NCBI RefSeq assembly: GCF_000696385.1
Contig: NZ_JJMN01000046.1
Coordinates: forward strand, 434,001-498,000
Length of the DNA stretch: 64,000 nucleotides
Direction: 5' to 3'
Origin: Vibrio metoecus
GTDB taxonomy: Bacteria; Pseudomonadota; Gammaproteobacteria; Enterobacterales; Vibrionaceae
A program made the translations under genes and the position numbers. Shown in pieces: positions 9,229 to 18,752 of the stretch. Each line of letters opens with the position of its first letter. Position 1 is the first letter of the stretch. The notes under the pieces were generated by a model. That model was given only the letters and a program-made list of their open reading frames with translations. It was not told the DNA's origin and did no database searches.

Positions 9229-9459
9229 ATGCCAAAGGCTTATTGTCGTGGTTGTGGTAAACAAACCGCACACAAAGTAGTGATGAAACGTGTGCAGACA
9301 CAACCCGAAGGCTGGCAAGGTTTCCAACAATTTCTCACTAGGTTGATGCAAGGACAGCATTATTATCAGATGGAGCAGCACTACTTCTGCCGAGTCTGCA
9401 ACCAGCAGAATGAGCGTGTAAAACAGCACGATATCTTAGCTGGGGTCAGAGCTTCTTAA
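9229..9459 (+). CDS. Small zinc-ribbon protein
   Basis: 76 residues from ATG 9229 (AGGAG about ten bases upstream). An in-frame ATG at 9184 would add 15 residues that look non-coding. Two CxxC knuckles, CRGC near residue 6 and CRVC near residue 55, with Lys/Gln/His-rich sequence between them, indicate a four-Cys zinc ribbon. The middle is aromatic and Gln-rich (EGWQGFQQF, GQHYYQMEQHYFC). It sits alone between the put terminator and an MCP gene. No enzymatic motif; it could bind nucleic acid or protein. Family not recognised with certainty. Confidence 0.7.
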   Translation: MPKAYCRGCGKQTAHKVVMKRVQTQPEGWQGFQQFLTRLMQGQHYYQMEQHYFCRVCNQQNERVKQHDILAGVRAS

Positions 9460-9724
9460 GCTCGCAAGAATACCGCCCTGATTAAACTCCACTCTGCACG
9501 CTTATTGTGTGTAGTGAGCTGTGCGTTTTCGAACGCTTTTCTGGCTGACTACGATTACTTTACTTCTTTCCATCTTCGGTTGCACCATTTTGGACAGCAT
9601 CTCACATTTTAATGATCCCTTATCAGTAGACTTGCGATTGTGCGAGCTTTAGCAAGGTAATTACCTGAAATTTCGATACTTTGCTCACATATTAATGCAA
9701 TTTAATATGTGTGGAGTATTGTTG

Positions 9725-11616
9725 ATGCGATTAAGTCTAAAGAGAAAGATGGTTTTCTCTGTGGTGGTGGCGATTGCGGTAACCGCGGCGGCTTTGGTTA
9801 TTGCGGGTTATCAGACGTTTAAAAAAGACAGTTGGCGAGCGATTGAAAGTGAAAGTCGCAATACTTTGCAAGCCCATGCAAAAAGGATTGGTGACTGGTT
9901 TTTGGGCAAGCAACTCGCGCTTAAAGGGCTACGTGAAGAGATTGAACGTAACCCGCAATTAGAATTAGTGCCACATTTAAGACAAACCCTAGAAATCAGG
10001 CTCAATTTGGATTGAGTTACTACGGTAATGAGCAGGGCGAAATGTTCCGTCAAGATCCGTCACTCAATACCGCAGATTATGATCCACGTGTCCGAGGTTG
10101 GTACAAAGAAGCAAAAGCGGCGGGTAAACCGATCACGACCGAACCTTACGTGAGTGTCACCATGCAAACTTTAGTGGTGACGTTGGCAGAACCGGTACGT
10201 TATCAAGGTCAATTAATGGGTGTCGCTGCGTCTAATCTGGCTTTAGATAAGCTCATCAAAGACGTATTGGCGATTGCGGTACCGGGAGAAGGGTACGCCA
10301 TATTGGTTAACCAGAAAGGCACCATTGTGGCTCATCCAACTCAAGATCTGATCTTAAAATCTACGGAAGAGATTTCGCCTGAACTGACGATCTCTCAATT
10401 AAACCGTGTTGCTAAACAACATACCCCATTGAGCTTGAGTATCGACGACCGTGACAAAGTGCTGATGGCTCAAGAGGTAGACAATACCGACTGGCTTCTG
10501 GTCATGGTGATGGATAAAGCCGTGTTAGAACAACCACTGAACGACATGCTTACGGTGCAGATCGGGATTGGTGTGATTATTTTGTTGGTCATGGCTCTGC
10601 TCACCTCATGGTTTGTGGCTCGTCAGCTCAATGAGCTAGGTAACATTGCCAACGCCCTGGCAGATATTGCTGAAGGGGATGGCGATTTGACTCGTCGTTT
10701 GGATGTTCGTAGCCAAGATGAAGTCGGTTTGCTGGCGGATAAGTTCAACAAGTTCGTCGATCGCTTGCATCAAATGGTAAAAAATGTGCGTGAAGTGTCG
10801 GTGGCGCTGACTCAAGGGGCTGACCACGCGGCCGCCTCGGCGACTCAAGCCAGCAAACGCATTCGCACCCAGCAAGATGAAATCACTATGGTCGCGACAG
10901 CGGTGACGGAAATGGCGTCGGCGACAGCTGAAATCGCCAGCAATGCCGAAAATACCGCGAAGAACGCCACTCAATCGGTGCAATTGGGCGAAGATGGCTT
11001 TGCGCAAATGCAACAAAGTAAACAGTCGATTGACCAGCTTGCCCAAGAGTTAACTGGTGCGGTGAGTATCATCAGTGAGCTGGAAGTGCATGCCAACGAA
11101 ATCTCAACGATTTTGTCGACCATCCGTGGCATTGCCGAACAGACCAACTTGCTTGCACTGAATGCGGCGATTGAAGCGGCGCGTGCCGGTGAACAAGGGC
11201 GTGGTTTTGCGGTGGTTGCAGATGAAGTTCGTGTGCTGTCGCAGCGCACCCACGCTTCGACGGAGGAGATCCAGACTAAGATTGCTGGCTTGCAGAAAGT
11301 CACTAGCACCGCGGTATCGGTGATGACCGAAAGCCATAAGTTGGTGGAAACCAGTGTGGCTGATGTTAACCAAACCGGCGAAAGTTTACAGGCGATCAGT
11401 GAAGCGATTCAGCAGATCAGCGATATGGCAACGCAAATTGCTTCGGCGGCGGAAGAACAGTCATTAGTGACAGCCGATATCAATATGAATACTGAATCGG
11501 TGCGTGAAGTGAGCGATCAATTAGCGCAAGAAGCTCAGGATTCAGTGCAACAGGCCAAATTACTGCATACGATGGCGCAGGAGCTGAATAAAGAGATTTC
11601 ACGCTTTAAGCTCTAG
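9725..11616 (+). pseudogene. Methyl-accepting chemotaxis protein with Cache sensor, reading frame broken near residue 90
   Basis: ATG 9725 begins a basic residue cluster and a first membrane helix (KMVFSVVVAIAVTAAALVIAG). The periplasmic dCache domain includes [12 protein letters not shown] and [10 protein letters not shown], the motif pair typical of amino-acid or organic-acid Cache receptors. A second helix ([19 protein letters not shown]), HAMP, and the conserved MCP signalling hairpin ([20 protein letters not shown]) follow, with no C-terminal pentapeptide. The frame stops at 10013-10015; the rest continues in another frame from about 10000. Restoring one A to the run 9993-9995 gives a continuous [15 protein letters not shown]. 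Apart from that single lesion it is full length (about 630 residues). Confidence 0.85.
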
Positions 11617-11656
11617 CTTTATTTCTTGTTGAGTTCGGTGATCACTCGTGGTTTCT

Positions 11657-11682
11657 AAAGGGCATCGTAAGATGCCCTTTTT
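11657..11682 (+). terminator. Rho-independent terminator after the MCP gene
   Basis: AAAGGGCATC (11657-11666), loop GTAA, GATGCCCTTT (11671-11680), continuing as TTTTT. Perfect 10-bp stem. Confidence 0.88.
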
Positions 11683-11777
11683 ACGTGAGTTAGGTCACGG
11701 CTTACGGAATGCCATTTCTGCAGTTTTGTGGTTACCAGTATTGTATTTCAGTCTAAACAGTCAAAGGATATTGCTGT

Positions 11778-12262
11778 ATGAGTCTGGACCGCGTTGACCG
11801 CGATATATTGCGGATCTTGCACACCAAAGGACGCTTACCGGTCGTTGAGCTCGCCAAATTGGTGAATCTCACCACATCGCCCTGCTCTGAAAGGGTTAAG
11901 CGGTTAGAGAAAGAGGGTTATATTCGTGGTTATCACGCCGATCTCGATCCAGGAAAGTTAGGCTTGGATGTGCAGGTCTTTATCCATATTCGGCTCGATC
12001 AAAGCAGCTTCTCGATTTTTGAACGTTTTTGACTCATGCTGTTGCGGATATCCCAGAAATCGAAGCGTGTTATTCGCTCTCTGGTGATTTTGACACCATG
12101 ATTAAAGTGCGCGTCAAAGACATGAAAGCGTATCAAGCGTTTATGTCGGGCAAGTTGGGCTCTTTACCCGGCGTGATTCAAACCCGTAGTGAGTTTGTGA
12201 TTGAAGAACACAAAACCAGTTTTGGTATCAACCCTGAGCTGATTTATACCCTCCCTACATGA
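11778..12262 (+). pseudogene. Lrp/AsnC-family transcriptional regulator, one-base frameshift mid-gene
   Basis: The first part (MSLDRVDRDILRILHTKGRLPVVELAKLVNLTTSPCSERVKRLEKEGYI) is the Lrp-type winged HTH. It ends at TGA 12030-12032. The second part, read from the overlapping frame at 12029, is the ligand-binding RAM/AsnC domain (EACYSLSGDFDTMIKVRVKDMKAYQAFM). Adding one T to the run 12026-12030 joins them as ERFLTHAVADIPEIEACY, giving about 161 residues, the normal family size. The gene lies 50 bases upstream of an aldehyde dehydrogenase on the same strand, its likely target (inference). Confidence 0.88.
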
Positions 12263-12312
12263 TGTGGTGTGAGCAAAACGCTCCATCACGAGTTTAGTTG
12301 CATGGAGTTTTT

Positions 12313-13758
12313 ATGGTTCAACTCTCTGTCGTTTCTCGTGCTGAGTCACTTGACACTTCTCCTGAAATCCAGACTTTGCAGACGCAGTTTGCACGGCTGA
12401 AAACCCAGTACGCGAATGCTTCATATCCCAGTTTGACGCATCGTTTGCAGCGATTGACTCAACTCAAACAGGCTTTACTGCATGAAAATGAAGCCCTGAT
12501 TGCCGCAGTCAATCAAGATTATGGTTTCCGTAGTCGGTTCGATAGCGCCTTATGCGATTTACTGCCAACGCTGAATCATCTCAACTACACGACTAAGCAA
12601 CTGAAAAAATGGATGAAACCGCAGCGGCGGCATGCAGGATTGATGCTGTGGCCTTCGCGTGTTGAAGTGCAATTTCAGCCCTTGGGTGTTATGGGGATAA
12701 TGGTGCCTTGGAATTTTCCTATCTTGCTTAGCCTTGCACCACTGATCACCGCGGTTGCTGCGGGGAATCAGGTGATGGTGAAATTGAGTGAACACACACC
12801 TGCCACCAATCAGGTGTTAGCGCGTGTGATTGCCGCGTTGGGCGATATCGCGGTTTGCGTGCAAGGTGACGCGAAGGTTGCCGCGGCTTTTAGTGCCTTG
12901 CGATTTGATCATCTGCTGTTTACGGGGTCAACCGCCGTAGGCAAGTTAGTGGCGCAAGCGGCCGCGAAAAATTTAACACCTGTGACGTTAGAGTTGGGGG
13001 GCAAATCTCCAGTGATCATCGCTGACGATGCGGATCTCGCGCGCAGCGTGGATAGTATTATGCTTGGCAAAACCACCAATGCCGGGCAAATCTGTGTTGC
13101 ACCGGATTACGTCATGCTGCCGCAAGCGAAAGTCGCGACCTTCGTTGAGCTTTATTTGCAGCGTTTTGCCGTCGTCCGTTTTATCCGTTATGGTCGTATG
13201 GATGTGACACAAATCATTAACCAAGCGCAGTTTGACCGATTACAACACTGTTTGGATGATGCACAGCAAAAAGGCGCCAAACTCAATACTGTGGTGGGCA
13301 AAACAGTAGAACTCGAAGCAAGGCAGATGCTGCCGCATCTGTTAACCGAAGTCAGCGATGACATGCTGGTGATGCAACAAGAGATCTTTGGTCCCATTCT
13401 GCCGGTGATCGGTTATCGCAATATTGAAGAAGCGATTGAACGAGTCAATCAAGGCCCACGGCCATTGGCGCTGTACGTGATGACCAAAGAGAGCCATCTG
13501 GCCAATCATATTTTGCAGCGTACCCACAGTGGTGGTGCGTGTGTGAATGATACCTTGATGCATGTTGCAGCGGATGATGCGCCATTTGGCGGCATTGGTG
13601 AATCAGGGCAGGGGCATTACCACGGAATCGAAGGCTTTAAGACTTTTTCGCACAGTAAGACGGTGCTGCGTTCAGCGGCGTGGTTGCCACGCAGTGGTTG
13701 GCTGCTGACTTATCGTCAATCGATGTTACGCGTCCTTACTCGTTTTTTGGGGCGCTAA
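12313..13758 (+). CDS. NAD(P)-dependent aldehyde dehydrogenase, coniferyl-aldehyde dehydrogenase type
   Basis: 481 residues; start at ATG 12313 with GGAG six bases upstream. Conserved features are PWNFPILLSLAPLITAVAAGNQVMVK (cofactor site), FTGSTAVGKLV, LELGGKSP with Glu227 and NAGQICVAPDY with catalytic Cys261. The short N-terminus and the VAPDY motif after the Cys put it in the coniferyl/fatty aldehyde subgroup rather than betaine or succinic semialdehyde enzymes. It should oxidise an aldehyde to its acid in the cytoplasm; the substrate is not evident. The preceding Lrp-type gene is probably its regulator. Confidence 0.92.
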   Translation: MVQLSVVSRAESLDTSPEIQTLQTQFARLKTQYANASYPSLTHRLQRLTQLKQALLHENEALIAAVNQDYGFRSRFDSALCDLLPTLNHLNYTTKQLKKWMKPQRRHAGLMLWPSRVEVQFQPLGVMGIMVPWNFPILLSLAPLITAVAAGNQVMVKLSEHTPATNQVLARVIAALGDIAVCVQGDAKVAAAFSALRFDHLLFTGSTAVGKLVAQAAAKNLTPVTLELGGKSPVIIADDADLARSVDSIMLGKTTNAGQICVAPDYVMLPQAKVATFVELYLQRFAVVRFIRYGRMDVTQIINQAQFDRLQHCLDDAQQKGAKLNTVVGKTVELEARQMLPHLLTEVSDDMLVMQQEIFGPILPVIGYRNIEEAIERVNQGPRPLALYVMTKESHLANHILQRTHSGGACVNDTLMHVAADDAPFGGIGESGQGHYHGIEGFKTFSHSKTVLRSAAWLPRSGWLLTYRQSMLRVLTRFLGR

Positions 13759-13809
13759 TCTTTCTACTATCGATCACTATATCAAGCCAGACAGCATCTG
13801 GCTTGATGC

Positions 13810-13936
13810 TATCCCATTCCTACTTGAAGCAGCAGCGGTGTTGGTTACGCTCATGGATCCCAATCATAAGTCTGTGTATGTGCATGGGGATGAACTCACT
13901 TGCCGCTTACCTGCAACTCCAAGTCGTTTGGGTATA
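13810..13936. repeat. ERIC (intergenic repeat unit) element, 127 bp
   Basis: A 127-bp imperfect palindrome with ends TATCCCATTCCTACTTGAAG and CAACTCCAAGTCGTTTGGGTATA (shown in two parts, mirror related). The inner part contains GGGGATGAACTCACTTGCCGC, the counterpart of the conserved GGGGTGAGCG segment of ERIC. Its length equals the classic ERIC unit. It lies between the aldehyde dehydrogenase and the speF leader region. A related copy is at 26170-26300. Confidence 0.78.
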
Positions 13937-14284
13937 GCAGGATGTCACGTCAAATTGAAAAATAGCAGTGTTATTGAATGTAATTAAATATGTGGCGTTT
14001 GTTGCTAAGGTTGCATTTTATCTTGTTGGATTAATCTTGTTTAATAGTGCGTTGTTCTGTTTGTTTAATTATTCACTGTATTATTTACTTATAAATTTAC
14101 TCAAGTCTTAAGATATATATGGCAATACCTATTATTGTTGGTAAATAAATCTAAAATATATATCTATGCTTATTAAGGTGTGATGATGGTCAAATTTTAA
14201 TTTTTCCTTGGGGTATAGAATGCGCCTGCTTTCTAAGCAAAACGACGTAAACTGGTTTCTTGATTATTTGTAACGGAGTTGTAT
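13937..14284 (+). other. Upstream region of the speFL-speF-potE unit
   Basis: 348 very AT-rich bases between the ERIC element and the leader peptide. It presumably carries the speF promoter and a long 5' untranslated segment. TATATAT tracts near 14115 and 14157 may be -10-like or bendable DNA. No clear promoter or factor site can be assigned. Confidence 0.4.
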
Positions 14285-14401
14285 ATGAAAAAGAAATCAA
14301 AAATCATGGCACACATTCGCAGGACTCGGCACATTATGATGCCGTCTCACCGTGACTACTTTGACTACTCTTTCTTTACCCAATCGACATCTCATCTGTA
14401 A
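14285..14401 (+). CDS. speFL: SpeFL-like ornithine-sensing leader peptide
   Basis: A 38-codon ORF starting at ATG 14285 with CGGAG six bases upstream and ending TAA 14399-14401. The peptide carries HIRRTRHIM at residues 10-18, then SHRDYFDYSFF at 21-31. The E. coli leader peptide SpeFL, which captures ornithine inside the ribosome and switches on speF, has HIRRTTHIM followed by AHRNSFDFHFF at matching spacing. The ORF precedes speF by 342 bases on the same strand, as in E. coli. Ribosome stalling on this peptide should expose downstream RNA and prevent premature termination when ornithine is present. The name rests on motif and synteny; the C-terminal tail (TQSTSHL) is longer than in E. coli. 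Confidence 0.88.
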   Translation: MKKKSKIMAHIRRTRHIMMPSHRDYFDYSFFTQSTSHL

Positions 14402-14743
14402 CGAGTGCTTTAGGCTGCTTGCCAGCTAAAGATTCGTCCTATACCTGCTTTCCTCATGTTGAGGTATTAAGGCATATTCATTGATTTTTCACGCCCTTTG
14501 GCGTGATGTGAGATCATGTTGGTTTTGCCTGCTCTTACCGTAACTGAGCGAATTTTCAGGTATGCCCAAGAAAAAATATCATTATTAAGCAAAAGAATAT
14601 TCACAGGTTCTTAGGCTGAGGCTCTCCATTATTTATATCTCAGCCTTTGTGACTGCAATATTTATTTTGCTGAGCGATTTCCTGCACGCTAAAAATAATT
14701 TGGCTTGGGATTCGTTTATTCAAAAAAATAAGAAAGGCTAAAT
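14402..14743 (+). promoter_or_regulatory. speFL-speF control region with hairpins
   Basis: 342 untranslated bases between the leader stop and speF. A hairpin (CTTTAGGCTG / CAGCTAAAG, about 14408-14431, one bulge) begins seven bases after the leader stop. A second (CACGCC 14490-14495 with GGCGTG 14500-14505) lies further on. Neither is followed by a T-run, which fits control by Rho or stalled ribosomes rather than an intrinsic attenuator (inference). The stretch near 14590-14720 is A/T rich, and speF is preceded by only a weak AAAGG. Confidence 0.55.
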
Positions 14744-16907
14744 ATGAATTCATTAAAAATTGACTACGAGTTTATCGGTTCGCTCTTGCTTCACGACCCA
14801 ACGTGAAGTGGTGGATGTACTGAAAACCGACTTCTGTGACATTGGTGCGGCGGTGGTTTCCGTCGAAGACGTACAAAACGGCATCATAGATAAAATGAAT
14901 GCGACCGGTTTGAAACTGCCGATCTTTGTTGCTGTGTGCTGCGAAGACCAATTTCCAGATGATTTTTGCGCAGACATTACCGGGGTATTTGAGCTGTGTG
15001 ATGCCAAAGTCGAGTTCTACGGTAAGCAAGTCGAAACTGCCGTACGTCGTTATCAAGAAAGCCTGTTGCCACCTTTCTTTGGCACATTGAAAAAATACGT
15101 GGACATGGGTAACTCGACCTTTGCTTGCCCAGGCCATCAAGGCGGGCAGTTCTTCCGTAAGCACCCGGTTGGTCGTCAGTTCTTTGATTTCTTTGGTGAA
15201 ACCTTGTTTCGCTCGGATATGTGTAACGCGGACGTACGTTTGGGCGACTTGCTGATCCATGAAGGCGCACCGCATGATGCACAGGCTTACGCCGCGAAAG
15301 TGTACAACGCGGATAAAACCTACTTTGTACTCAACGGCACGTCGGCCTCCAACAAAGTGGTGTGTAACGCGCTGCTGACACCGGGGGATCTGGTGCTGTT
15401 TGACCGCAACAACCATAAATCCAACCACCACGGTGCGTTAATTCAAGCAGGCGCGACACCGGTTTACTTAGAAACGGCGCGTAACCCATTTGGTTTTATC
15501 GGTGGGATTGATGCGCACTGCTTTAACGAATCTTACCTGCGTGATGCGGTACGTAATGTCGACCCAAGCCGCGCGGAAGCGAAACGCCCATTCCGTCTTG
15601 CCATCATTCAGCTCGGTACTTACGACGGCACGATTTACAACGCGCGTCAGGTGGTGGATCGCATCGGTCATTTGTGTGACTACATCCTGTTTGATTCAGC
15701 GTGGGTGGGCTATGAACAGTTCATTCCAATGATGAAAGACTGCTCGCCACTTCTTCTCGATCTGAAGCCTGAAGATCCGGGCATCATCGTCACTCAGTCC
15801 GTACATAAACAGCAGGCGGGTTTCTCGCAAACTTCGCAAATCCACAAGAAAGATCACCACATCAAAGGTCAAGAGCGTTACTGCAACCATAAACGCTTTA
15901 ACAACGCCTTTATGCTGCATGCTTCAACCAGCCCATTCTACCCGCTGTTTGCGGCGCTCGATGTGAACGCCAAGATGCACGAAGGGGACAGTGGCCGCTA
16001 CCTATGGCGTGAAGCGGTGAAAACCGGTATCGAAGCCCGTAAGCTTCTGATGAAAAAATGTAAATACATCAAGCCGTTCATTCCACCGATGATCGAAGGT
16101 AAACCTTGGCAATCTCACCCCACCGAGCAAATTGCCGATGATTTGCGTTTCTTTGAATTTGAGCCGGGTCAGAAATGGCATGCGTTTGAAGGTTACGAAC
16201 ATGGTCAGTATTTCGTTGACCCTTGTAAGTTCCTGCTGACTACACCGGGGATTGACCCAGAAACTGGCGAATACGAGCACTTTGGTATTCCAGCGACCAT
16301 ACTGGCCAACTTCCTGCGTGAGAACAATATCATCCCAGAGAAGTGCGATTTGAACTCGATCCTCTTCCTGCTCACCCCAGCCGAAGATATGGCGAAGATG
16401 CAGCATTTAGTAGCACAAATTGCCCGTTTTGAACGCTTGATTGAAGAAGATGCACCACTGAGCGAAGTGTTACCTAACGTGTACCGCGCGAATCGCGAAC
16501 GCTACAAAGGCTACACCATCCGTCAGTTGTGTCAGGAAATGCACGATCTGTATGTCAGCCATGATGTGAAACAGCTGCAAAAAGAGATGTTCCGCGCGCG
16601 TTATTTCCCACGTGCGGTAATGAACCCACAAGAAGCGAACTTGGCCTTTGTACGTGGTCAGGTTGAGCTAGTCCCACTGCGTGAAGTGGAAGGCCATATC
16701 GCCGCTGAAGGCGCACTGCCTTACCCTCCAGGTGTGTTGTGTGTGGTTCCGGGAGAAATATGGGGCGGTTCAGTACAGCGTTACTTCCTCGCTCTAGAAG
16801 AAGGGATCAACTTGCTGCCGGGTTTTGCGCCTGAATTGCAAGGGGTGTATCTGGAGCCGACAGGCGAGGGACGAGTGCAAGCCATGGGCTATGTACTGAA
16901 ACGTTAA
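14744..16907 (+). CDS. speF: Inducible ornithine decarboxylase SpeF (frame lesion in the first codons)
   Basis: PLP enzyme of the group III decarboxylases that turns ornithine into putrescine in the cytoplasm. The protein matches E. coli SpeF end to end: FTTQREVVDVL at the start, FACPGHQGGQFFRKHP, LNGTSASNKVV, FDRNNHKSNHHGAL, and SVHKQQAGFSQT with the PLP Lys near residue 355. The expected start ATG 14744 reads MNSLKI and then stops early. The rest is in another frame, open from 14760. Removing one A from the run 14755-14759 restores MNSLKLTTSLSVRSCFTTQRE, the same length as the E. coli N-terminus. The break is therefore probably a sequencing or homopolymer error. It is followed 67 bases later by potE. 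Confidence 0.92.
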
Positions 16908-16974
16908 TCGGGGCATCGGGGCAGATGTTTCTGCCCCGATGACAACACGAAAAGACCCATAGAAGGGGAATATC

Positions 16975-18294
16975 ATGAGTAAATCCAATAACAAAATTGG
17001 TGTAGTGCAACTCACCATTCTGACTATCGTTAACATGATGGGATCGGGCATCATTATGCTCCCGACTCAGCTTGCCCAAGTCGGCACCATTTCTATCTTA
17101 TCTTGGTTAGTCACTGCCGCAGGTTCAACTGCCTTGGCGTTTGCCTTTGCAAAATGCGGTATGTTCAGTAAAAAATCCGGCGGTATGGGTGGTTACGCCG
17201 AATACGCGTTTGGCCGCAGTGGCAACTTTATGGCCAACTATACCTACGCGGTTTCCTTGTTGATCGCGAACGTGGCGATTGCCATTTCCGCTGTCGGCTA
17301 TGCTGATGTGCTGTTTGGCTTCCATCTCACTCCGATTGAAACCTGTATCGCGACTATTTTGGTATTGTGGGTAGCCACCGTGGCCAACTTTGGTGGTGCG
17401 CGCATTACTGGCCAAGTCTCCAGTGTTACCGTTTGGGGCATCATTATTCCGGTGATTGGGGTATCAATTATCGGTTGGTACTGGTTTGATTTTGACTTGT
17501 ATCGCTCGGCATGGAACCCACATGGCTTGCCATTCTTCCAAGCACTCGGTGGCTCAATTGCGATGACGTTGTGGGCGTTCTTGGGTTTGGAATCGGCTTG
17601 TGCTAATGCTGATGCGGTGGAAAACCCAGAGAAAAACGTACCGATTGCGGTCATGGGCGGCACCTTGGGGGCTGCGGTGATTTACATCATCTCAACCAAC
17701 GTGATTGCTGGGATTGTGCCAAACGCGGATCTGGCCAACTCTAACGCACCCTTTGGTCTGGCTTTCGCACAGATGTTTAACCCAACCATGGGCGCGATTG
17801 TCATGGCGTGTGCGATCGTGTCTTGTACTGGCTCACTGCTTGGCTGGCAATTTACCATCGCGCAAGTGTTTAAAGCCTCGGCCGATGAAGGTTTCTTCCC
17901 TAAATTGTTCTCTAAAGTGACCAAAGCCGATGCCCCTGTGCTAGGTATGTTGACCATCGTCTCGATTCAAACGGTGTTGAGTTTGATGACTATCAGCCCA
18001 TCACTCAATAAGCAGTTTGAGGCGTTAGTGAATTTGGCGGTCGTGACCAATATTATTCCGTACATCCTCTCTATGGCCGCGCTAGGCGTGATGCAAAAGC
18101 AGCTCAATGTGCCTGTCAGCCAAGCGAAAGTCGCCAACGTGATGGCCTTTATTGGTGCCATGTACAGCTTCTATGCGTTGTACAGTTCAGGTGAAACCGC
18201 GGTAATGCTAGGTTCGATTGCGACCTTCTTCGGTTGGGTGCTGTACGGTGCGATCTCTCGCTCACAGCAAAATACCCCATTGAAACACGCCTGA
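16975..18294 (+). CDS. potE: Putrescine/ornithine antiporter PotE
   Basis: 439 residues, AAGGGG before the ATG. APC-superfamily transporter with about 12 membrane helices, beginning NKIGVVQLTILTIVNMMGSGIIMLP, the substrate-binding first helix of PotE/CadB-type antiporters. It exchanges cytoplasmic putrescine for external ornithine. With SpeF it forms the ornithine-dependent acid-resistance and polyamine-export cycle. Same strand as speF, ending in a terminator, so speFL-speF-potE is one transcription unit. Confidence 0.95.
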   Translation: MSKSNNKIGVVQLTILTIVNMMGSGIIMLPTQLAQVGTISILSWLVTAAGSTALAFAFAKCGMFSKKSGGMGGYAEYAFGRSGNFMANYTYAVSLLIANVAIAISAVGYADVLFGFHLTPIETCIATILVLWVATVANFGGARITGQVSSVTVWGIIIPVIGVSIIGWYWFDFDLYRSAWNPHGLPFFQALGGSIAMTLWAFLGLESACANADAVENPEKNVPIAVMGGTLGAAVIYIISTNVIAGIVPNADLANSNAPFGLAFAQMFNPTMGAIVMACAIVSCTGSLLGWQFTIAQVFKASADEGFFPKLFSKVTKADAPVLGMLTIVSIQTVLSLMTISPSLNKQFEALVNLAVVTNIIPYILSMAALGVMQKQLNVPVSQAKVANVMAFIGAMYSFYALYSSGETAVMLGSIATFFGWVLYGAISRSQQNTPLKHA

Positions 18295-18322
18295 TCGGGT
18301 TTAAAGCTTACGCTATCAGGTC

Positions 18323-18351
18323 AACAGCGCAGCGAGTCTGCGCTGTTTTTC
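18323..18351 (+). terminator. Rho-independent terminator of speF-potE
   Basis: AACAGCGCAG (18323-18332), loop CGAGT, CTGCGCTGTT (18338-18347) running into TTTTT. Ten-base-pair GC-rich stem. Confidence 0.88.
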
Positions 18352-18504
18352 TATCCGCGCTGTTTTCTCTCTGATGTTCTTTTTATCGACTTTTCTTGCT
18401 CAAAAACGGTGATATTCAAAACAAGTTTATCCATAACGCTTTTCAGCGCCTGTTGAACTGACTACACTAGGCGGCGTTTCAGAATCGTCTGAAACACAAC
18501 AATA

Positions 18505-18636
18505 TTCTCAGGGCGGGGCGAAATTCCCCACCGGTGGTATGCCGCAAGGCGAGCCCACGAGCGCTCGATTCGTCGAGGTCAGCAGATCTGGTGAGAAGCC
18601 AGAGCCGACGGTTACAGTCCGGATGAGAGAGAATGA
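18505..18636 (+). ncRNA. FMN riboswitch (RFN element) upstream of ribB
   Basis: The conserved RFN blocks are all present in order: TCAGGGCGGGGCGAAATTCC, CCACCGGTGGTATG, GCCGCAAGGCGAGCCCACGAG, GTCAGCAGATCTGGTG, GAAGCCAGAGCCGACGGT, and TACAGTCCGGATGAGAGAGAA. It lies about 115 bases before the ribB start. FMN binding should reduce ribB expression by hiding the ribosome-binding site or terminating transcription. The downstream GGTGCGGCG segment could form the expression platform. Confidence 0.97.
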
Positions 18637-18752
18637 CAAACACACTGAATCTCAAGGTGCGGCGTTGCTACATCTTTCGGTTTTCAGTGCTTTTCGTTTT
18701 GGATTTTGATCCCTCATAAGCCCTGATTCTGGTCATTTTTTGGAGTATTACC

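Noticed and set aside
10012-11616. MCP reading frame from 10012 as a separate gene
   Set aside because: It lacks the first membrane helix and joins perfectly to the upstream frame by restoring one A at 9993-9995.
12020-12035. Programmed ribosomal frameshifting at the short homopolymer runs
   Set aside because: Runs are too short, lack slippery-site context and pseudoknots, and differ in sign between genes.
12029-12262. Stand-alone RAM/AsnC domain protein
   Set aside because: It directly continues the Lrp HTH gene after a one-base loss in a T-run; no ribosome site.
13810-13936. Integron attC (VCR) site
   Set aside because: V. cholerae repeats have TAACAAACG and GTTA-core ends, absent here; the ERIC pattern fits.
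13680-13937. ORF of 85 codons running through the aldehyde dehydrogenase end and the ERIC element
   Set aside because: Out of frame with the enzyme and extends into a repeat; no start signal.
18459-18468. ribB promoter -10 (TACACT)
   Set aside because: Plausible position before the RFN element, but no acceptable -35 at the right spacing, so not listed as a feature.
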